DNA of 64,000 nucleotides from JAFDCJ01 sp964527835 (GCA_964527835.1 CAZGNV010000010.1:30958-94957), one strand, 5' to 3'. Numbered from the stretch's first letter, positions 49,307 through 58,085 are shown. Notes: generated by a model not told the origin, from the letters alone. Numbers and translations are program-made.

Positions 49307-50215
49307 TTATTCATCATTCAAAATATCCATCAAGTACTGCCCGTATTCATTTTTCAAATAAGGTTCGGCCAGCCGTATCAGCTGCTGGCGGTCAATATAG
49401 CCCAGCCGCCAGGCAATCTCTTCAATGCAGGCGATTTTAAGCCCCTGCCGTTTCTGGATGGTTTCGATAAACACGGAGGCTTCCAGAAAAGATTCATGGG
49501 TGCCCGTATCCAGCCAGGCAAAGCCTCTTCCCAGCAGTTCCACCTTCAGCTGACCGCGCTCAAGATAGGTGTTGATCACATCGGCGATTTCCAGCTCCCC
49601 GCGGGCCGATGGCTTCAGGCCGGATGCGATTTCAACGACGTCGTTGTCAAAAAAATAAAGCCCCGGGACGGCAAAATTCGACTTGGGCTTGGCAGGCTTT
49701 TCCTCAATGCTCAGCACATTGCCGTCCTTGTCAAAATCCACCACCCCGTAGCGCTCGGGATCCCGAACCCAGTAGCCGAACACCACCCCGCCTTTATCCA
49801 TTTGGGCAGCCCGGGCCAGCAGCTGCGACAGGCTGTGGCCGAAAAACAGATTGTCTCCCAGTATCAGGCAGGCGTTTTGGTCTGCGATGTGATTCCGGGC
49901 AATGATAAAGGACTGGGCCAGGCCTTCGGGCCGGGGCTGGATTGCATAGGAGATGCGCAGCCCGATCTGCGACCCGTCGCCGAAAAGCGCCTCGAATTTG
50001 TGCCGGTCTTCAGGAGTCGAGATGATCAGGATGTCGCGGATGCCGGCCAGCATCAGCACCGACAGCGGATAGTAGATCATTGGCTTGTCATAGATCGGCA
50101 AAAGCTGCTTGCTGACCACATGGGTGATGGGATACAGGCGCGTGCCGGCCCCGCCGGCCAGGATGATGCCCTTGACGGAACTGTCTTCGACTTGCGGATA
50201 AAAGATGTCAATCAT
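49307..50215 (-). CDS. rfbA: Glucose-1-phosphate thymidylyltransferase
   Basis: A 302-aa enzyme making dTDP-glucose from dTTP and glucose-1-phosphate. Motifs: KGIILAGGAGTRLYPITHVV, SKQLLPIYDKPMIYYPLSVL, LILGDNLFFGHSL, YGVVDFDKDGNVLSIEEKPA and WLDTGTHESFLEAS. The protein has about 13 extra residues before the usual MKGIILAGG start, because the nearest in-frame ATG is at 50215. That ATG overlaps the preceding epimerase stop by 8 bp, so the two are coupled. Confidence 0.94.
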   Translation of the reverse strand: MIDIFYPQVEDSSVKGIILAGGAGTRLYPITHVVSKQLLPIYDKPMIYYPLSVLMLAGIRDILIISTPEDRHKFEALFGDGSQIGLRISYAIQPRPEGLAQSFIIARNHIADQNACLILGDNLFFGHSLSQLLARAAQMDKGGVVFGYWVRDPERYGVVDFDKDGNVLSIEEKPAKPKSNFAVPGLYFFDNDVVEIASGLKPSARGELEIADVINTYLERGQLKVELLGRGFAWLDTGTHESFLEASVFIETIQKRQGLKIACIEEIAWRLGYIDRQQLIRLAEPYLKNEYGQYLMDILNDE

Positions 50216-51137
50216 CGCTCACTCCGGGAATCTGTTGAAAAAAGCGCACGGTTTTTTGCAAACCTGCCATAAAATCGCTGCCAACGCTGAAGCCGGTGGC
50301 CAGCAGCTTGCCGACGGCCGCCTGGGAGTGTTTCACATCCCCCGGCCGCGGCGGGCCATGTTCGATCGGTGAAGAGGAGCCGGTGATATCGACAATCAAC
50401 CCGGCCAGATCGTTGATGGTGATTTTTTTGCCGTAGGCCACGTTGTAGACCCCGGTACAATCATTTTGGGCCATGAATGCATTGGCGGCCACCACGTCCT
50501 TGACATAGATGAAATCCCGGGTCTGCTCCCCGTCGCCGAAAACCGGGATCGGCGCGTTGGCCACTGCCCGGGAGACAAATATCGGAATGGCCGCCGCATA
50601 GGCGCTGGCAGGGTCCTGCCGGGGCCCGAAAACATTAAAGTAGCGCAAGGATACGGTGGCCAGCCGGCCTTCACGGGCAAACAGGGCGCAGTAATATTCC
50701 CCATCCAGCTTGGTAATGGCATAGGGGGATTTGGGCTCGGGGGCCATGGTTTCGCGTTTGGGCACTTCGGGGTTGTCGCCGTAGATGGCCGCCGAGGAGC
50801 TGAAGCAAAGTTTTTTGACCCCGGCCGCGGCGGCTTCTTCCAGCACCTTCAAGGTGCCTTCCACGTTGATCCGGGCGCACTCGATGGGCCGGTCCATGGA
50901 TTCGGGAACGCTGACCATCGCCGCCAGATGAAACACGTAATCCACCCCCGCCACCGCCCGTTTGACGGTTTGCCGGTCGCAGACGTCGCCCTGGATAAAC
51001 TCGACGTCAAACCCTGCGATATTGCGCCGCAAGCCGCTGCGAAGGTTGTCCAGCACCCGGACATGCGCTTTGCCCTGAAAATATTCAACAATGTGGCTGC
51101 CGATAAACCCGGCCCCGCCGGTGACGAGAATTCGCAT
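50208..51137 (-). CDS. NAD-dependent sugar epimerase (UDP-glucose/GlcNAc 4-epimerase type)
   Basis: A 309-aa short-chain dehydrogenase/reductase. NAD-binding VTGGAGFIGSHIVEYF at the N-terminus, HLAAMVSVPESMDRP, the catalytic SSAAIYGD with YAITK (Tyr/Lys), and RYFNVFGPRQDPASAYAAAI are typical of UDP-hexose 4-epimerases such as WbpP/GalE. The exact sugar cannot be told. It provides a precursor for the polysaccharide made by this locus. Confidence 0.88.
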   Translation of the reverse strand: MRILVTGGAGFIGSHIVEYFQGKAHVRVLDNLRSGLRRNIAGFDVEFIQGDVCDRQTVKRAVAGVDYVFHLAAMVSVPESMDRPIECARINVEGTLKVLEEAAAAGVKKLCFSSSAAIYGDNPEVPKRETMAPEPKSPYAITKLDGEYYCALFAREGRLATVSLRYFNVFGPRQDPASAYAAAIPIFVSRAVANAPIPVFGDGEQTRDFIYVKDVVAANAFMAQNDCTGVYNVAYGKKITINDLAGLIVDITGSSSPIEHGPPRPGDVKHSQAAVGKLLATGFSVGSDFMAGLQKTVRFFQQIPGVSDD

Positions 51138-51191
51138 CCTTACAATCTATCACATTTTTGGCAGAATTCAACACCACCCTTTTTACCATCA

Positions 51192-51247
51192 TCAAAAAGC
51201 AAAGGCCGGACCATTTCCCCAGGCATGTTGGGAGAATCGGTCCGACC
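51192..51247 (-). terminator. Terminator of the sugar transferase gene
   Basis: On the minus strand, GGTCGGACC pairs with GGTCCGGCC around an inner TCCC/GGGGA stem, followed by tttgctttttg. A solo GGCGCGAAGCGCC hairpin of family 1 lies just upstream (51270-51284). Confidence 0.7.
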
Positions 51248-51295
51248 CTCATATTTTTTCAGCCGGCGCGAAGCGCCGCACCTTTATCCTCTTTG

Positions 51296-53008
51296 TCAAT
51301 ACGCCCCTTTTTTGGCGAAGACGACGAAAATGGTTTCAAACAAAATGTTCAGATCCAGCGCCAGGTCCCGGTTGTAAATATAGTAAAGGTCCAGCAGAAT
51401 CATGTCTTCAAAGGCCACCTCGCTGCGGCCGGTGACCTGCCACAGGCCGGTGATCCCGCCGCGCACCGCCGCCCGTTTTTTGTACCAGTCTTCATAAACC
51501 TCAAACTCGTAGGGCAGGCAGGGGCGCGGGCCAACCAGGCTCATCTCGCCTTTGAGCACATTGATCAGCTGCGGCAGCTCATCGAGGCTGAATTTGCGCA
51601 GGAAGCGGCCCACCCGGGTGATGCGCGGATCGTTGGTGATCTTCAGCGGTTTTTCCTTGCTGTCGGTGCCGTTGGTGATTTCGCCTTTGATGAGCTTGGT
51701 GACGAACTGCCGGTGGATGTCGCTGGACGCCTCCGTGCGCATGGAGCGAAATTTATACATCTTGAATTGTCTGCCGTTTTTGCCCACCACCGTGGCCCTG
51801 TAAAAAACCGGCCCAGGCGAGTCGAGCTTGATGGCCAGCGCCAGCAGGCCAAACAGCGGCAATTGTAAAATAAACAGCGGCAGGGTGATCAGGGCATCAA
51901 CGGCATGTTTGACCTTGCTGTACAGCCAGGTGTTTTTCTGGGAGCACAGCCGGATCATGGGCAGGCCGCAGAAATTGTCGATGTACAGCTTGACGTCGAT
52001 GATGGGCATCAGCCGGGGAGGGAACCAGGCATCGATTCCCGCCGAGGTGCAGTAGTCCAGCAGGGCGACCAGCGACGGCCGGTCAATGCTTTCATCGGTG
52101 ATAATGAGATCATGGATTTTCAGCTGGCTGGCGATGGCCGGGATGTTGCGGAAATCTCCAAGGCACGCCTTGCCCAGATCCGGTTTCAGTGTGCAGGTCG
52201 AATCCTGGCCCACAGTGCCGACCACCCAAAACGGCGCATTGTGATCAACGATGTGCTGGACGATCTGGTTGGCTTGCCGGTCCGAGCCGGCAATCAGCAC
52301 CTGCCTTCTGAAGCGCCGGCGCAGCCACCTGGCAAAGGCCACGTGGTAGAGAAAAACCCTGCTGAGCGTCAATAGCGCTGCGGCCATGGTAAAACAGACG
52401 AACATCAGCCACCCGTCGGTCATGAAAACCGGGATTTGATCGTGATACAGCAGCCCCGTCATGCCGACGACCAGAAACGCCAGGCCAATGGCCAGCAGCA
52501 AATCGAGCAGGTGGTCCGACAGCAGGCGGCTGAGAAAGACAAACGCCACCGCACCGGTCAGCAGCACCGTGGTGAAGATATAGAAATGGGCTTCCAGCAG
52601 CCGGGCGCTGTTGTTGAGGAAAAAAATGATGGCCAGGCTGAAAAGACTCCAGCAGAAGGATTGCGCCAGGTTGGCCAGATGCTTTTTGCGGGTAAACAGG
52701 TAATGATAGCTGTACAGGTGGTAGGTCCTGAAAAACCCGATGGCCGTCACACTGAGAATGAATAAACCAGCGATTGTTTTTGGATCGTCATCAAGCAAGA
52801 CATTGCCGGTGATCAGCCAGAGCCCGAGCGCAAATCCCGCAAAGGCCGCCGCCAGGTCCCCGGCCAGCAGGGCCAGCTGGTAGCCCGATAGGGCCCACAG
52901 CCTTCTTTGCGTGACTGCCGGGTGCCGCCCCGCGATAAGGGGTTTAAAAAAAAGCGTATTTTCCGCCCCTCCTGTCGGTGGCATTTCCTTGGTTCCTCCA
53001 TCAGTCAT
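51296..53008 (-). CDS. Polyprenyl-phosphate sugar-1-phosphate transferase (WcaJ/WbaP-like)
   Basis: An inner-membrane enzyme that starts polysaccharide synthesis by moving a sugar-1-phosphate to undecaprenyl phosphate. Four or five helices precede a nucleotide-binding-like soluble domain (RQVLIAGSDRQANQIVQHIV) and the C-terminal catalytic domain (LDSPGPVFYRATVVGKNGRQ, FKMYKFRSMRTEA, LRKFSLDELPQLINVLKGEM, SLVGPRPCLPYEFEVY, GITGLWQVTGRSE). The ATG at 53008 is preferred. A TTG at 53050 extends the frame by 14 codons, and a degenerate -24/-12 sequence (TGGCATAATAATTGAA, minus strand of 53046-53061) overlaps it. Confidence 0.9.
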   Translation of the reverse strand: MTDGGTKEMPPTGGAENTLFFKPLIAGRHPAVTQRRLWALSGYQLALLAGDLAAAFAGFALGLWLITGNVLLDDDPKTIAGLFILSVTAIGFFRTYHLYSYHYLFTRKKHLANLAQSFCWSLFSLAIIFFLNNSARLLEAHFYIFTTVLLTGAVAFVFLSRLLSDHLLDLLLAIGLAFLVVGMTGLLYHDQIPVFMTDGWLMFVCFTMAAALLTLSRVFLYHVAFARWLRRRFRRQVLIAGSDRQANQIVQHIVDHNAPFWVVGTVGQDSTCTLKPDLGKACLGDFRNIPAIASQLKIHDLIITDESIDRPSLVALLDYCTSAGIDAWFPPRLMPIIDVKLYIDNFCGLPMIRLCSQKNTWLYSKVKHAVDALITLPLFILQLPLFGLLALAIKLDSPGPVFYRATVVGKNGRQFKMYKFRSMRTEASSDIHRQFVTKLIKGEITNGTDSKEKPLKITNDPRITRVGRFLRKFSLDELPQLINVLKGEMSLVGPRPCLPYEFEVYEDWYKKRAAVRGGITGLWQVTGRSEVAFEDMILLDLYYIYNRDLALDLNILFETIFVVFAKKGAY

Positions 53009-53199
53009 GGCATTGCTGTCGGGCGATTGTTGCTTTGTCAGGTAATTCAATTATTATGCCAAACTTGCGTCCTGCGGGTTGGTTTAATAACTAACCGATT
53101 ATTCACATAAATGAGTTGAAGCCCGGTGGGGCAAGGGTAATTCTTTTCACACCTCAACGGCAACAGATGCGTGTAGAATGGGAAATTTATTTCCCAAAG

Positions 53200-54060
53200 T
53201 CAGATCTGTTTTGCCGCCGCCGGCTTTTTTTCGAGTTTCATCAAAAGCCAGATGACGGGAACCATCAGGCCCAGCCCCACCACAAAAAACACCATCCCGC
53301 CGCTGTGGTGCAGCCAGCTGTCGGTGACCCAGGATTGGTCCACGTAGGCGGCCAGCACCGAAATGGTGACGATGCGCACGGCATTTTTCAAGACGGTGAT
53401 CGGAAAAATCGATACGATCAGGACACTCCTGGCCCAGCTGGTCTTGAGCAGCATGTGGCCGGCCACCACGCTGGTGATGAACATGCCGATGGTGGAGCGG
53501 ATGCCGCTGCACTGCCGGGCGATTTCGATGGCAATGCCGGGCAGTTCAAACACAAAGCCGTCCCGGTAAACCGGCACCCCCAGCAGCTGAAAAAGCGCAC
53601 TGGAAAAATAAGCCGAACCGACAAGCAAAATCCTGATCAGCCCCTCCAGGGCCACCGTCGGAATGGGCACCAGAAAGATCAGAAACAACAGGGGAAAAAG
53701 CGCCCGGCGAAAGGCCCGCAGGCCGTAGCAGCCGATAAAGCCCGCGTTGAAACAGATAAAAAATGCGAACATTATCAGCGCCAGATGGTCATTGCGATTC
53801 AGCCCCGGCAATTGGGTCGTCCCGATCCAGTACAGCAGCAGCCCGCCGGCGGCCAGGGCAGTGCCGGCGGTCAAGCTGTAGCCGGTTTCAGCCAGAACGG
53901 CCTTGCGCTCGGCAATGAAAAAATAGAGGCTGACCACCGGAATCAGCAGAAAATGCGAGTACAGCTGATTATGAAAGGACAGCCCGGCCAGTTCCCTGAA
54001 AGGTTGAAAAAACAGGGCGGTCAGCACAATGCAGCAAGCAGTAAAATACAGATGCCTCAT
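53200..54060 (-). CDS. Exosortase (PEP-CTERM transpeptidase)
   Basis: A 286-aa membrane protease/transpeptidase with about eight helices. Its catalytic triad motifs are visible: Cys in IARQCSGIRSTIGMF (near 181), Arg in FPITVLKNAVRIVTISVL (near 226) and His in WLHHSGGMVFF (near 250). It cleaves PEP-CTERM proteins. The start at 54060 (MRHLYFTACC) is supported by AGGAAAACC upstream. The 36 in-frame codons before it are translated family 1 repeat and leader. No EpsI domain or gene is attached. The substrate at 23.5 kb is the only PEP-CTERM protein in the window. Confidence 0.9.
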   Translation of the reverse strand: MRHLYFTACCIVLTALFFQPFRELAGLSFHNQLYSHFLLIPVVSLYFFIAERKAVLAETGYSLTAGTALAAGGLLLYWIGTTQLPGLNRNDHLALIMFAFFICFNAGFIGCYGLRAFRRALFPLLFLIFLVPIPTVALEGLIRILLVGSAYFSSALFQLLGVPVYRDGFVFELPGIAIEIARQCSGIRSTIGMFITSVVAGHMLLKTSWARSVLIVSIFPITVLKNAVRIVTISVLAAYVDQSWVTDSWLHHSGGMVFFVVGLGLMVPVIWLLMKLEKKPAAAKQI

Positions 54061-54121
54061 AAATGGTTTTCCTGTCGGGTCTGACGGGCAAACGGGTGAG
54101 ACTTCCAGGCCGCCTTGCATT

Positions 54122-54150
54122 TTTCCTGGCGCGGTAGCGCCTCGCTGTTT
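54122..54150. repeat. Family 1 repeat remnant with hairpin
   Basis: tttcctggcgcggtagcgcc then tcgctg. The hairpin is GGCGCGGTAGCGCC. It lies between the dehydrogenase/acyltransferase and exosortase genes. Confidence 0.6.
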
Positions 54151-54183
54151 AATATTTTTTATTGACAATTTGATTCTTTATAA

Positions 54184-55812
54184 TCAAACCCCCTGCAGGG
54201 GATGGTCCGGATCAGCCGTCAGCCCGTCGGCGGTTTGCCTGTATTTTTTGCCGCAGACAACACATTCCAAATCGTCGCTCAACCGTTCGGCGCATTCACA
54301 GACCCAGCCGATCTGGCGGGCGGGGTTTCCCACCACCAGGGCATAATCGGCGATATTCTTGTTGACCACCGCCCCGGCGCCCACCAGGCAGTAGCGTCCC
54401 AGCGTTGTCCCGCAAATAATCGTTGCGTTGGCGCCGATGGTGGCCCCTTTTTTTACCAGGGTGGGCCGGACCTGGTCCATCTTGCCGATTTGCGCCCGGG
54501 GATTGTAAATGTTGGTAAACACCATCGATGGCCCGCAAAACACACCGTCTTCAAGGGTCACCCCTTTATAAACCGATACGTTGTTTTGGATCTTGCAGCC
54601 GTTGCCGATGGTCACATCAGGGCCGATGACCACGTTCTGGCCGATGTTGCTGCGGCGGCCGATCGTCGAGTTGGAAAGCACGTGGGAAAAATGCCAGATT
54701 TTGGTTTGGGCCCCGATTCTGACATCGCCGTCGATGACCGCGGTGGGGTGGACGAAAAAATCGCCGCCGTCAGGCGGCAGGACCCCCGCCTTTTCCTTCA
54801 GCTCGATTTTGCAGCCGTGGTGGTTCAGCGACTGCTGGCTGGCGTTGAGCACCCTGAGCACCCGCAGCCCTTCGGCCCCGTCGGTCAGCGGTCGGCTTCC
54901 GTTGGCGACACAGTCCAGAAAATGCAGACACTCGCGGCGCAAAGGTTCGTCTTGTGCAATTTCAACGCGCTGCGCTTCACCCTTGACCGGCACGGGCAGG
55001 TTGTCACGCCAGTTGATTTCATGGGCATACAATAGAAGCTTGTCCGGCCAAAGCAAGGTGTCGTCGAAGACGGCCATTTTGCGATCGCCCACCACCACCA
55101 GCTTCTGCTCTTTGAAGGGATGCAGCCAGGAGACAAAGATATGGGCCTGCAGCCCGGAGGCAAACTCCAGGTGGGTGGTGGTCACATCGGCGATCTTCTG
55201 GTGCAGGTAGTTGCCGCCGGTGGCCAGTACGCTTTCGGGCTGTTCACCGGCCAGCGCAAGGATCATGGACAGGTCGTGGGGGGCAAAGGACCACAGGATG
55301 TTTTCCTCGCGCCTGATTTTGCCCAGATTCAGCCGGTGCGAATAGATATAGTTGACCCGGCCCAGCTCCCCGGCTGCCGCGATTTCTCTGAGACGAACAA
55401 ATACGGGGTGATACTGGAGCAGGTGGCCGACCATGAGCACTTTGTTTTTCTCTTCAGCCAGCGCGATGAGCTGGCGGCCCTGGGCCTCGTGCAGCACCAG
55501 CGGTTTTTCCACGTAGACATGCTTGCCGGCCAGCAGCGACTCCTGGGCCAGGTTAAAATGGGTTTCGGCCGGGGTGGCGATCACCACCCCCCGGATGTCG
55601 TCGCGGGCCAGCACCTCCGCCAGGGCCATGCAGGTGTCAAGGCCCGGGTACTGCTGCCTGAATGCGGCTAAAACCCCTTCGTTTTTGTCGCAGATGAGCT
55701 TGAGCGCCCCGAGGTTGTAAAAATTGCGGATCAGATTTTTGCCCCAGTAGCCGCTGCCGATAACGGCCACTGCAGGCAGGTCGGACGCCGTTGCCGATTT
55801 TTTTTGGGTCAT
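54184..55812 (-). CDS. Sugar dehydrogenase - acyltransferase fusion (Gfo/Idh/MocA + left-handed beta-helix)
   Basis: A 542-aa bifunctional protein. Residues 1-340 are a Gfo/Idh/MocA oxidoreductase (VAVIGSGYWGKNLIRNFYNL, catalytic Lys in HVYVEKPLVLHEA, WSFAPHDLSMILAL). Residues about 350-510 form a hexapeptide-repeat acyltransferase (TKIWHFSHVLSNSTIGRRSN, IGQNVVIGPDVTIGNGCKIQ, NNVSVYKGVTLEDGVFCGPS). The C-terminal 30 residues have a CECAERL ... CVVCGKKY metal-binding-like pair. The two parts match WlbA and WlbB, which act in turn on UDP-sugar uronates. Fusion implies direct hand-over of the product. Substrate not proven. Confidence 0.88.
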   Translation of the reverse strand: MTQKKSATASDLPAVAVIGSGYWGKNLIRNFYNLGALKLICDKNEGVLAAFRQQYPGLDTCMALAEVLARDDIRGVVIATPAETHFNLAQESLLAGKHVYVEKPLVLHEAQGRQLIALAEEKNKVLMVGHLLQYHPVFVRLREIAAAGELGRVNYIYSHRLNLGKIRREENILWSFAPHDLSMILALAGEQPESVLATGGNYLHQKIADVTTTHLEFASGLQAHIFVSWLHPFKEQKLVVVGDRKMAVFDDTLLWPDKLLLYAHEINWRDNLPVPVKGEAQRVEIAQDEPLRRECLHFLDCVANGSRPLTDGAEGLRVLRVLNASQQSLNHHGCKIELKEKAGVLPPDGGDFFVHPTAVIDGDVRIGAQTKIWHFSHVLSNSTIGRRSNIGQNVVIGPDVTIGNGCKIQNNVSVYKGVTLEDGVFCGPSMVFTNIYNPRAQIGKMDQVRPTLVKKGATIGANATIICGTTLGRYCLVGAGAVVNKNIADYALVVGNPARQIGWVCECAERLSDDLECVVCGKKYRQTADGLTADPDHPLQGV

Positions 55813-55874
55813 ATTTTCACCATACTATCCGTTTTATTTGCAGTCCGGGAAAAAAGCGCGCCAGCCCCGCTTTT

Positions 55875-57458
55875 TTATCCTCTGTTCTTTCTTAGCATTT
55901 GCACACACATTTGACGATTAATTTTTCCGCTGGCATCCTTGGGAAGAGCCCGCAGCAGTTTTACTTCCGCAGGCAGCTTGTGCTTCGGTAATTTTTCAGC
56001 ACATGCGCGCATAACATCCTGTTCCGTGCATTGCCCGTTGGCCGGCACGGCCACAGCGATCAGCCGGGTTCCCAGCAGCGGGTCCGCCATCCCGACGACC
56101 ACCGCTTCGATGGTCAGCCCGGTGGCCAGCAGCGCCTCTTCAACTTCCTGGGGGTTGACCCGATGGCCGCCCACCTTCAGCAAGTGATCCCTGCGGCCGC
56201 TGACAAAAAGGTATCCATCCGCATCGCGGTATCCCAGGTCCCCGGTACGGTATCCGTGGCGGGTCAAAACCTTTTGGGTGGCGGCGGCATCCTTCCAGTA
56301 GCCCTGCATGATGTTCGGACCCGACGCCACCAGCTCCCCGGGCTGGCCGGCCGGCACCGGCCGGCCTTCTGAATCCAGCACCCGGATTTCAACTCCGGCG
56401 ATGGGCTTGCCGATCGAGCCCATTTTATCCTCGAAGCGCTGCGGGTCAAGATAGCTCAGCCGGGCCGCGGCTTCGGTGGCGCCGTACATGATAAAAATCT
56501 TCGTGTGCGCCGGCAGACTGTCGCGCAGCTGCCTTTTAAGCGGCTGCGCCATGTGCCCGCCGGCCTGGGAGCAGTAGCGCAGGGATTTGAGTCGCTCACG
56601 ATATTTTTTCAAAGGCGACCGATGCAGCAGGTAGGCGTAGGTGGACGGCACCCCGGAAAATCCGGTCACCTGCTCAGCGAGCATCTGCTGCACCACCGAC
56701 GCCGGATAGGCAAACTTGTTGTTCACCACCACGGTGCCGCCCACGGCAAAATGGGTGTTGAGCAGGGATTTGCCCATCACGTAAAAAAAGGGCAGCACCA
56801 CCATCTGGATGTCTTTTTCGGACAGCTGCAGGTATTGGCAGATCGCGCGGGTGTTGGCAACAATGTTATCGTGGGACAGCATGACCCCCTTGGCACTCCC
56901 GGTGGATCCGGAAGTGTAGATGATGCTGGCCAGTTGCGTTTTGTCAATTGGAAGGCCGCAGTCGGCTGCCGGCCCCTCGGCGGTGACCGCTTCTAATTGA
57001 ATGCACTCGACGGCAGCATCGCTCCAGGCAAGCCGCGGCTTATCAATGATCAACAGCCCGATGTTCAACGAACCAAGCTCGACGGCCTTTAAAAGCCGTT
57101 CAAAGCGTGAGGACGCAATTACGGCGCTGGGTTGCAGCTCGTCTAAAAGCCGCTGCAGGCCGTCCGGTTTCAGATCGGTGCTCAACGGCACGGCAACCGC
57201 ACCGCTTTTGAGAATGCCGTAGTAGCTGACCACGTATTCAAGACTGTTTTTAAAAATAAAAACGACCCGCTGGCCTTTTGCCACCCCCCGACCGGATAGA
57301 CAGCGGGCCAGCCGGTTGGCCTGGGAGTTGATCGCCGCATAGGTGGCGCGCACGTCTTCATGGACCAGCGCGATTTTGTCCGGAAAGCGCTTTGCCGATT
57401 TTTCCAGGAAATGATGAATTAAACAAGGAGCTTTCACCTTGAGCTTTTCTCCCGGCAC
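55875..57458 (-). CDS. AMP-forming acyl-CoA synthetase/ligase
   Basis: A 527-aa member of the ANL superfamily. The P-loop SIIYTSGSTGSAKGVML is near residue 178, followed by FIMYGATEAAARLSYLDP, YRTGDLGYRDADGYLFVSGR and the C-terminal catalytic Lys in LPKDASGKINRQM. It activates a carboxylate as acyl-AMP. The adjacent acyl carrier protein suggests that the acyl group is loaded onto the carrier, not only onto CoA. In exosortase-linked loci such ligases are common. Probably modifies a sugar or matrix component, which is inference. Confidence 0.88.
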   Translation of the reverse strand: MPGEKLKVKAPCLIHHFLEKSAKRFPDKIALVHEDVRATYAAINSQANRLARCLSGRGVAKGQRVVFIFKNSLEYVVSYYGILKSGAVAVPLSTDLKPDGLQRLLDELQPSAVIASSRFERLLKAVELGSLNIGLLIIDKPRLAWSDAAVECIQLEAVTAEGPAADCGLPIDKTQLASIIYTSGSTGSAKGVMLSHDNIVANTRAICQYLQLSEKDIQMVVLPFFYVMGKSLLNTHFAVGGTVVVNNKFAYPASVVQQMLAEQVTGFSGVPSTYAYLLHRSPLKKYRERLKSLRYCSQAGGHMAQPLKRQLRDSLPAHTKIFIMYGATEAAARLSYLDPQRFEDKMGSIGKPIAGVEIRVLDSEGRPVPAGQPGELVASGPNIMQGYWKDAAATQKVLTRHGYRTGDLGYRDADGYLFVSGRRDHLLKVGGHRVNPQEVEEALLATGLTIEAVVVGMADPLLGTRLIAVAVPANGQCTEQDVMRACAEKLPKHKLPAEVKLLRALPKDASGKINRQMCVQMLRKNRG

Positions 57459-57503
57459 GGCCGCAACGGCTTATTTTTTAATCCGTTTTTCCCGGTGTCC
57501 AAT

Positions 57504-57752
57504 TTATCCTTGCCCCAGCTTGTTTTCCAAATACTGGACCACATTGTTGATCGAATCGAGGTTTTCGGGGATCAGCTCTTCGTCTTCGACCTGGATGGAA
57601 AATTGCTTTTCAAGAAAAGCGACCAGCTCCAGGGCGGCGGTGGAGTCCATGATGCCCTCATCTAAAAATGACGTATCGTCCCGCAGACCGGGGTCATCGC
57701 CAAACAGGAAGTTTTCAACAATATAGCTCCTGATAATCTCAGCAATTTCCAT
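57504..57752 (-). CDS. Acyl carrier protein
   Basis: An 82-aa carrier protein. The phosphopantetheine serine is Ser37 in FLDEGIMDSTAALELVAFLE, with the expected flanking Asp and acidic helices (IQVEDEELIPENLDSINNVV). It is not the housekeeping AcpP, whose site reads DSLD. It sits between the acyl ligase and the NAD-synthase-like remnant, so it likely serves a pathway-specific acyl or aminoacyl transfer. Confidence 0.9.
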   Translation of the reverse strand: MEIAEIIRSYIVENFLFGDDPGLRDDTSFLDEGIMDSTAALELVAFLEKQFSIQVEDEELIPENLDSINNVVQYLENKLGQG

Positions 57753-57764
57753 AAATAACTTCCC

Positions 57765-58010
57765 TCATCGGTATTGGATTTCGCAAATATCTTCAATCAA
57801 AAGCGCCGGCAGGTGAAGATAGCGGGTAGCGCGGCGCTTCTGCTCGATGTCCTCAAACACCCGCTTGACCTGCTGGACTTTCAGCCCGATGGCAGCGGCC
57901 ACCGTCCCGGCCGCAATCCCCATGTTTTTGGCATACAAATAAATATCTATTTTATCATAAGGCAGCGAGAAATAAAATTCATCCTGCTCTTTTTTCTTAC
58001 GTCCTTGCAA
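57765..58010 (-). pseudogene. C-terminal remnant of an NAD-synthase-like (adenine nucleotide alpha hydrolase) gene
   Basis: The 81 codons (DEFYFSLPYDKIDIYLYAKN, GIAAGTVAAAIGLKVQQVKR, VFEDIEQKRRATRYLHLPAL) match, as I recall, the C-terminal helical end of NAD(+)-synthase-like ATP pyrophosphatases found next to acyl ligases and carrier proteins in exosortase and polysaccharide loci. The complete protein is about 300 aa and starts with an SGGxDS P-loop, which is absent here. The 5' part is replaced by a Phd/VapC cassette. The fragment has its own ATG, so a residual small protein cannot be excluded. Confidence 0.6.
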
Positions 58011-58040
58011 AGCGGGGTAGCGTCAGGCGGAATTTTTAGA

Positions 58041-58085
58041 TTGACATTCAAATGATCAAAGTTTATATTTCGTAGTATAAACTTT
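58041..58085 (+). promoter_or_regulatory. Promoter and operator of the Phd/VapC operon
   Basis: TTGACA (58041-58046), 17 bp and TATATT (58064-58069). A perfect inverted repeat AAAGTTTATA-tttcgtag-TATAAACTTT (58058-58085) covers the -10, as expected for repression by the antitoxin. Confidence 0.8.

Noticed and set aside
53116..54084. A 322-codon open frame on the plus strand
   Set aside because: Antisense to the exosortase, which has its catalytic motifs and hydrophobic helices. The plus frame is rich in Gln, His and Gly without pattern.
54061..54168. 36-residue N-terminal extension of the exosortase
   Set aside because: It translates a family 1 repeat and leader, and the internal ATG at 54060 has a ribosome site and begins the first membrane helix.
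54161..54188. TTGACA and TATAAT on the plus strand
   Set aside because: The spacing is only 11 bp and no plus-strand gene follows. The inverted repeat TTTGATT/AATCAAA there is weak.
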